Positions 57,856-64,000 of a stretch of DNA of 64,000 nucleotides are shown piece after piece. The stretch is from NCBI GenBank assembly GCA_963678675.1, contig OY783193.1:2797501-2861500 (forward strand). The letters run 5' to 3'. The position numbers and the translations under genes are program-made. The stretch is from Xiphydria camelus (lineage: Eukaryota; Arthropoda; Insecta; Hymenoptera; Xiphydriidae). The notes under the pieces were generated by a model that saw only the letters and a program-made list of their open reading frames with translations, was not told the DNA's origin and searched no databases. Numbering within the stretch: position 1 is the stretch's first letter; each line of letters opens with the position of its first letter.

Positions 57856-58361
57856 TGTGTACGGTCTCTGCTCAGCTCGATCTCGGAATTATGCAATCGG
57901 CCGATATCATAATCATTTTCCGAGCAACGCGAAGCGACTGCAGCTATGTATATATCTCCGATAACAATCGGGCGAAGACCAACTTCGGCAACCGTCCAAT
58001 TCAGGCGCACTTACTCCAACTGTTCTCTGCTTCTAAGAGGGAGACTTGACGCCCCTTAGCCCGGCCGCATTAAACAGCCGCAGCTACCGCGGCTTGCGGT
58101 ATCCCCGGTAGCGCGTAATAGCCCGGTTACTTCGTGCTCGCGCGTACCTTTACCCATGCTCGCACAGCCTCCGGCGGATACTCGGCCTGGGTGCTTATAA
58201 ATAATGATTACGAGCTCGGCTAATTCCAAACCAAACTGCAGCGCCAACTGCTGACCGAATTTAATTATCGAGGACAGCCTCGTAACCGTGTCGCCCGGTG
58301 CGCGTGGCGAACGGGAGGATGCGACGGTCCCCGTTGGCGCGGGGCCTCCGGAGTAGGTACT
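57856..58361. other. No supported gene
   Basis: A minus-strand frame of 103 codons (58056-58367) includes a helical-looking hydrophobic run, FGQQLALQFGLELAELV, but there is no splice or start evidence and no family match. Confidence 0.3.
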
Positions 58362-58592
58362 GCCCATTTATGGAGAAAGGCAGTAACTGGCAAAACAAAT
58401 CGAAGTGCGTTTTTTGGTACAATTGAATATCTTGAATTATTTTGTACCCAAATTTCGTACCCTTTTTTACTGCTAAAGCTAGGTTTTATTAGTAAACTGT
58501 CTTGGAAACCCTTCGGCTAAAGGCATCGAAGTTAAAGTTGATTTTCCACAAATTTGTCGGTTAGCAGTCACTGCCTTTCTCCCTAGTTGGGC
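58362..58592. mobile_element. 231-bp inverted-repeat element, GGAGAAAGGCAGT ends
   Basis: GCCCATTTATGGAGAAAGGC AGTAACTG at left is mirrored by CAGTCACTGCCTTTCTCCCTAGTTGGGC at right with a few mismatches. The AT-rich interior has no frame and no second copy was found. Confidence 0.6.
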
Positions 58593-58852
58593 GGAATACT
58601 CGTATTGGCCAATTGCGAACAGGCGCGTCGCGAGCGATTCGATCAGCGATATCCGTCCGGGAAACCGAGAGTCCGATAATCACTTGCGCGTGCTCCATGT
58701 CGGGTGCGATCGTGGTTCGTCTCTCTGCGGTCTCCGACAATATTATCGATTCGTACGATATTCAATAGATGGCGCGACGGACAATTCGTTCAAGCGATCG
58801 CTCGATAGTGACGCTTCGAATTCGAACGCGATCGACGATCGCTCGCCATTGC

Positions 58853-59137
58853 CCTTGTAATCGAGTCGCTTGGTTTCAAAATCGGCCAACTCGAAGTAAG
58901 CAAATTTGTCAGGACTCCAAAAAATATGTACCATATAGAAATGCAAGCATTAATTAATGCGATTCTTGGTACATATACCTATAAGTATATTGCTTCGGAA
59001 CAACTAATCCATATGTGTATACAAAAAATTCTTGGAAGATTTTGCTGCATTATAATTTTTTAAATGGAGGTGGCCGATTTTATCAAATACGGAGGTGGCC
59101 AATTTTGAAACCAAACGACTCGATTATAAATTCAAGG
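58853..59137. mobile_element. 285-bp inverted-repeat element, CCTTG...TAATCGAG ends
   Basis: TAATCGAGTCGCTTGGTTTC AAAATCGGCCA at left against TGGCCAATTTTGAAACCAAA CGACTCGATTA at right; the right arm carries an extra TTTAA just inside CAAGG and a duplicated GGAGGTGGCC.A.TTTT. No frame. Confidence 0.65.
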
Positions 59138-59579
59138 ACGACCACACTCACGCCCTGCCTCTTATTTTGTTGTTTCAGAAACTACCCTGTGGTTGCAGCG
59201 GCGAGAGGAAGGGTGCTGAAATTAACGGCGTTTAGTCGGCGGCGATATAAACGCAAGCGGGAGATGTGTTTGTTTCGGGAAAATTAAACGAAACGAAGAG
59301 AGGAGAGAGCGCTGCGGGAGGCGTGACGAAAAACAACGGTGGAACGCGCATTGCAAGGCGGCCAGCCGGAACGGAGTGCAGTCGCCCGCTGGGGAGAGTG
59401 ACGCGCCGAAGTACGGATCAATTAATATCGCGGAAAACACGAACCGACGAGCGCAACTGCGCGAACGCACATCTAAAGGGAACTTGAATTATTAACGCCA
59501 CCCCTTCTAACGGCGTAAAATAATCCCACGTACATTCCATACATTCTTTTCACATATTGATCATATTTATCATCGCAGT

Positions 59580-59624
<45 letters not shown>

Positions 59625-60063
59625 GTGCACGCGTAAAATCAACGATGCAGTGAACACCCCGAGATTCGCGCTCGTCGTCCAAGAACACCTTCGAAAATTC
59701 GCCTAGAGTCTCGACGCGATCGAGAGAAAAAAAATGGCCACCACCCGCACGCTTCCCTCTCGGAAACCAACCCCCTCGCGCTCCCCGGACGAACGCGCCG
59801 CGGCGTGGATTATCGCGCGTCGATGAGGTGAGCGTGGTCTACTTTGCGCGGCTCCGAGTGCAGCACCCCTTTATTCGTGAATGCGGAAGAAGGCGGGGCG
59901 ATGAGGTCCCAAGGGGAATCGAGAAGCGCGATCGAATCCTCCAAATAGATACGTAGATTCGCCGGTCTCGCGCGCCAGGAGAAAGGGGCGAGGGAGTGAG
60001 GGCGGGTGGGAGGGAGGAGGAGGAGGAGGGAGAAATAAGAAGAGGGAAAAAGATCTCGAGATA
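59138..60063. other. AC microsatellite and purine-rich block before a candidate exon
   Basis: An AC run of about 43 bases spans 59581-59623. 59985-60050 is a GGAGGAGG-type purine tract leading to the ATG at 60064, so it would be 5' untranslated sequence if that exon is real. Minus-strand frames here read out as proline runs of the same tract. Confidence 0.4.
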
Positions 60064-60349
60064 ATGCCGCGACGGATCCTGAGCAACCTCGACGTCGCTA
60101 CTGGCGTCGCCACGACGGAGGTCGCACCCACTACGGAGAGAATGGGCTTCGCACCCCCCTCGTCGTCACCCCTGTCGACGTCACAGGCCGCCGCCGCGAC
60201 GGTAGCCGCGATCAGCAGCGGCGCCACAATTGCAACTAATCCGTCCACTGTTGCTTCGATCGGGTCTTCGATTACGAGCACGGTTAAGCCCGCGGAGCAC
60301 GTCTACAACGCCACGGGTTACCTCGCGGAGCACGACGAGCTCGATTACA
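60064..60349 (+). CDS. Candidate first coding exon, Ser/Thr/Ala-rich N-terminus
   Basis: ATG opens 95 codons, then the exon ends at GATTACA|GTGAGTAC, an excellent intron start, leaving one extra base. The peptide starts MPRRILSNLDVATGVATTE, has a long Ser/Thr/Ala-rich stretch (residues about 33-73) and ends HVYNATGYLAEHDELDY with an N-glycosylation sequon at Asn82. There is no signal peptide. Such an extracellular-looking, acidic-Tyr-ended head would suit a seven-transmembrane receptor N-terminus; that is a guess. The next exon must start with two bases; a possible but weak one is at 62193. Open frames on the minus strand overlap but have proline runs from simple sequence. Confidence 0.4.
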
Positions 60350-60414
60350 GTGAGTACAGCGAAGATTGTTCGGCGTCGTCTTGTTTATTTCGTAGGCAAA
60401 AGGCGTCGTTCGTA

Positions 60415-60670
60415 CACCGAGACGAATAAATTGGACAATTTAACTAAAATCGATGACCAACGGTTTGGTGAAACGTGGAACCTCCATCTGTTTGGTTGGA
60501 CTGACCACTTTTTGGTCAGAATAGCTAAACTTTTGATTGGAACAAGCAACTAAACATTTTTGGTTAGAATGACTTGATATTTAATTGAACTGAGCAGTAT
60601 TTTGGTTAGAATAGCTAAACGCGTTTAACCGGATGCGTTTTGTCATTTTAATCTAATCATTCTTCTCGGT
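60415..60670. mobile_element. Family A miniature element just inside the candidate intron
   Basis: TA, then CACCGAGACGAATAAATTGG; right end TCATTCTTCTCGGTA. The interior carries GACTGACCACTTTTTGGTCAG and GTTTAACCGGATGCGTTTTG. A second fragment of the same right half lies at about 60750-60822. Confidence 0.55.
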
Positions 60671-60851
60671 ATATTTCTCGTCATTATTTATTTATACTTA
60701 ATGTGCATTGATAAAGAAAATTTGTATTTTTAATACAACCGGTATTTTGGTTAGAATAACTAAACGTGTTTAACTAGATGCATTTTGCAATTTTAACCTA
60801 ATTATTCTTCTTAGTGTATTTAGTATTGTTATTTTTTCTGCACTTAATGTA

Positions 60852-61049
60852 CACTGTAAAAAAATGTATGTTTTTAATATACTTTTATATCGAGTTTTTG
60901 TCCAATACGTAATCATGAAAATCAATATACTTCCTTATGAAATTGCCTTTATAAATTTCATAACGGAGTATATTAATTTTCATAATCACGTATCGGACAA
61001 AAGCTCAATATACAATTATGTTGAATTTAATGCACATTTCTTTGCAGTG
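60852..61049. mobile_element. Palindromic miniature element, family K, CACTG/CAGTG ends
   Basis: TA both sides; CACTGTAAAAAAATGTATG against CATTTCTTTGCAGTG. GAGTTTTTGTCCAATACGTAATCATGA is mirrored by TCATAATCACGTATCGGACA AAAGCTC around a TTATGAAAT centre. 198 bases, non-coding. Confidence 0.7.
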
Positions 61050-62654
61050 TAATAAAGAGGAGAAGTTTGTAAGTTTGTTTCATTATCGGGAGTAATCTCT
61101 GGAACTACTGATCTAATTAAAAAAAACTCCTTCACCGGTAAGGAGCCTGGATTTTTTGAATGGACATGCGCTATTATATATTTCATAAGGTTTTGACAAA
61201 AAGGGAGACGACGGCTGACGATTTTAATTACGTAGATCATCGTAGAAACGGACAAATGGACGAGTTTCGGAAAAACGCTGCCTTTATTGTAAAAAATAGC
61301 TATAATATATAGAAATAATGTATGAGCGAATTTTAGAGCACAAATTGATCCACAATAAAGCCCGCAATAGCGTATATCTAGCCAGAAACATCCGATCCGA
61401 CGATCGAGAGAAAGAGAGAGGGAGAGAGATTTATATTACCACTTATTTTCCTCTCGCCTACGGAGATACTCTCCAGTTATCTTTCTCGCAGGGAGAGAAA
61501 TATTTGACTTTGACGATACTCGAGCCTCGCTCGTTATTTACGCCGGCGAGAAAAGTCAATAGCGCATCTCCCGTTCCACTTATCGCCGCGTTCCTGCTTA
61601 AAGCTCGTCGTTACTTTGATAAAGGCGATACCGTCGTATCCTTTCCGAGCGAGCGCGCGGAGGGAACCTCGCCAATTTGGCCGAATCCCCGTCCCCCGAT
61701 ACGCCGCCGCGCCTAAGTCCTCCCGGCGAGGACCGCGGGGTGAGTGGGAAAACGTAACGCGATCCCCGTCGGAACCACCGAGTCGTTTGGCGGGGCGGGA
61801 GAAGAGCTGTAAGTTTAGACGGTCCCTCGGACAGTAACGACGCGATCCTTCGATTTCACCCGAGCGGTTACTCCCTCTCGAGAAATTGTTATCGCTCTCG
61901 CTCCATCCCTCCCTCCGAATCAAACAAGGAGAAGCAGCTGTTCTTGACTTCTCGAAGAGCCCTGCGTTTATCGAACATTTTTTTCGTCCTGAATATTACA
62001 CAACACGAATGACATTGCCCGAATAATCCGCTGAGAAACTCTCGTTAATCGTAACGGCAGGAATTTCAACTGCGTGATGGAATATATGTATGTAGAAATC
62101 GTTGAATAGGCACGGCATGCCGGGGGCTGTTTCCTCCCACTCTCCCACCCCTCCATATTTTTTCTTCGTCGCGCGATCCACCGTACTCATCAGCGGTCCG
62201 AGGTCCCCGATATCATTCGCCCCGAGCATCGTATACCCATTGTACGCAGGTATAAGGACGTACCGGCCTCGTTTATCGTCGTGCGCGATATCTCTTCCGC
62301 CGTCGATTTCCAATATCCGGACCTCTCCCCCCCGGAAACACACTCACTCCCCTGACCTCGCTGCCGCTGCCACCATTGTCCTCGCGGAGCAAATCTTCCC
62401 ATCTTTATCCTTGTCCGATCGCTCGCGGGCAACTCTACTAGCATACTAACGCGAACCCGCGGTTATACCACGAGAGCAGAGGCGGATCGATACGGCCCGC
62501 CACTGCTAGACTTCCCGCCGCCGCGTGGGACCTGGCCCGACTACTGATATTCGATGCCACCGTGAGGGCTCGAGGAAACTCTGAAATTTGCACTTTCGAC
62601 CGGAAATACGTACGACGATGTATGTGGATGCGTGGTAGAGGACATATCTCAGCT
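61050..62654. other. No supported gene; one weak exon candidate
   Basis: 62193-62247 lies between TCATCAG (after a long pyrimidine tract) and GCAG|GTATAAG. One frame reads RSEVPDIIRPEHRIPIVR, another (in phase with 60349) reads VRGPRYHSPRASYTHCTQ. The splice signals are decent but the peptide is unconvincing. GC-rich open frames at 61.3-61.9 kb are compositional. Confidence 0.25.
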
Positions 62655-62911
62655 CATATGAGTCGTCTAGAATCAAAACTCACATTCTCCAAATCGTGAA
62701 TTTTTAGTCTGACTAACAATAAGAGGGTATGGATCTATTTATTACGGTTTTCCACGTGTCTACTTATTTTGTAATAAACCGTTCATTTTCAGGCATAAGT
62801 ACCACCAGAATATTTTTCAGATAAAAGGCTGCTTCCAAACTAATGTTTCTGTTATACCCAAAAGCAGATTTTTTGGAGAGAATGTGAGTTTTGATTCTAG
62901 ACGACTCATAT
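62655..62911. mobile_element. Inverted-repeat element, ATATGAGTCGTCTAG ends
   Basis: CATATGAGTCGTCTAGAATC AAAACTCACATTCTCC at left is mirrored by GAGAATGTGAGTTTTGATTC TAGACGACTCATAT at right; about 257 bases, with an interior TTTATTACGG/TAATAAACCG hairpin. It directly abuts the broken left end of family C copy 2. Confidence 0.7.
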
Positions 62912-62913
62912 AA

Positions 62914-63290
62914 GAGAGTATCTCAGAAAATTTGAAAATTGAGTTAAGACCGCCAATAGGTTGCTCTCTCTTAAGCCTTGTATTTTTATCTCACGACCCG
63001 GCGTACCTCAACATTTTATACTTTTGCTCCCCATATATATATATCTTTCGTCGTATCTCAAAATAATCAAAATTTAAATCTCACATACAGTAGGCCTAAC
63101 TTAGGATAGGCCCATACGTGTGATTTAAAAGGCATTCAAGCGCATAATTGTATACATAACAAAAATCACCGAGCTATAAAAATAATTGCAGGACTTATTC
63201 GCAATGAAAAATCGTGAAATATTTTGAATCGCTCTCCTGAGAAATCATCAAAACTGAGATACGCCCTTACGTGATAAGACCGACGATATG
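62914..63290. mobile_element. Family C inverted-repeat element (copy 2, left end damaged)
   Basis: From GAGAGTATCTCAGAAAATTTG to the intact right end GTGATAAGACCGACGATATG it follows 7002-7392 closely, including GTAGGCCTAACTTAGGATAG. The left terminal 30 or so bases are replaced where the 62655-62911 element lies, so that element probably inserted there with loss of sequence. Confidence 0.7.
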
Positions 63291-64000
63291 TAGATCCCCA
63301 TCCACTCGTTCGATATTTACGGCCAACAGCGCGAACAGCGGCCACCGTCACCGCGGAGACGCGTTGCCCGGGGACTCGGTGTAAATCCGTGTCGCTTCAA
63401 CCGAGCCCTGGACGTGTCCCGGCTTTAAGGATCATCCGCCGCGAGTCCATTTATTCCAACGCGCCACGCCGGTGCTTCGCGCCGCGAGGGACGAACGTTT
63501 TACGGTCCGAGGCGTTATCCTTTACGCTGCAACTCGCGGACCCACGCCGGCGGCGTATCTGATAGGTACCGGCGGAGAAATATTCCAACGGCGTTTCCGG
63601 AGGATCGCGGCATGCGGCGCGTTAGATGGCGCGCTCGTAAAGGCTCCACGCAGGCTGCGATAAAACCGGGATTGATCGGCGTCCACCTCCGATACCGGCC
63701 GATGGTTGCAGTTTCTCCTTCTTGACGCCCCTTTCGCGCTCTTCGCTCCTGCGGGATTGCGCGACGAATGACGAGAATCTTTTTCACAGTCGCATCCAAA
63801 TGGAGCGCATTCCTCACCACGGTGAGGAAATCTCCGGTGGCTCTCGAAGAACGCACGTTCCACCCGCGGTTTTATATTCGAATTGATAATGCATTCGTGG
63901 ATGCACTTTTAATGGGGTAACGCGGGAGCGACGACGGCGCGAGAGCGTACCGCGCGATGAAAACGAGCGATTAAATTTTTCATTTCCTCCTCTTTATACG
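63291..64000. other. No gene seen
   Basis: GC-rich, with two nearly coextensive minus-strand frames of 113 codons at 63515-63863. They lie in different phases over the same DNA, a compositional effect. No exon is supported. Confidence 0.35.

Noticed and set aside
58056..58367. Minus-strand 103-codon frame with a helical run
   Set aside because: No start, splice or family evidence; surrounding frames equally open.
59580..59623. Regular short repeat that might suggest a CRISPR-like array
   Set aside because: Simple AC microsatellite without spacers; no CRISPR array exists in this window.

Overview
This is eukaryotic, arthropod-type DNA. The only solid gene model is a multi-exon gene with consensus GT-AG introns and an AATAAA signal. 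GC-rich, CpG-bearing stretches alternate with AT-rich islands made of small inverted-repeat transposons. There are no bacterial operons, rRNAs or convincing tRNAs. The mass of short TA-flanked (Tc1/mariner-type) miniature elements, the microsatellite-tailed retroposon ends and the 0.4-5.5 kb introns fit an insect. I lean towards a hymenopteran such as an ant, but that is inference from texture, not from a marker gene.

Layout: 1-6.3 kb is non-coding with palindromic elements. 6.3-13.3 kb holds the 3' end of a plus-strand gene. Its three exons (6337-6494, 11992-12248, 12697-13139) join in perfect phase to give 285 residues and a stop, followed by a poly(A) signal. Its introns carry nested miniature elements and a complete 586-bp PIF/Harbinger-like element (9767-10352) that keeps a short MADF-like reading frame. 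13.3-34 kb is mostly intergenic or intronic. It holds a 682-bp foldback (20645-21326), a head-to-head inverted duplication with preserved splice-donor motifs (25280-26762), and element families with GGGTAAAG or GGGGAGAC ends, some with decayed coding remnants. A possible signal-peptide first exon lies at 34394. 35-60 kb is again repeat-dominated, with an A-B-A-B tandem duplication at 51508-52087. At 60064-60349 there is a candidate first coding exon of a plus-strand gene that would continue to the right.

The strongest biological signal is the transposon ecology. At least nine unrelated interiors share the same ends (TA, then CACTGAGAAAA-like, ending TTTTCTCAGTG, then TA). Several are nested so cleanly that insertion order can be read from the sequence. 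The gene at 6-13 kb also repeats a short P[A/S]WD motif. Most long open frames in the GC-rich parts are open on several strands at once and are not called as genes.
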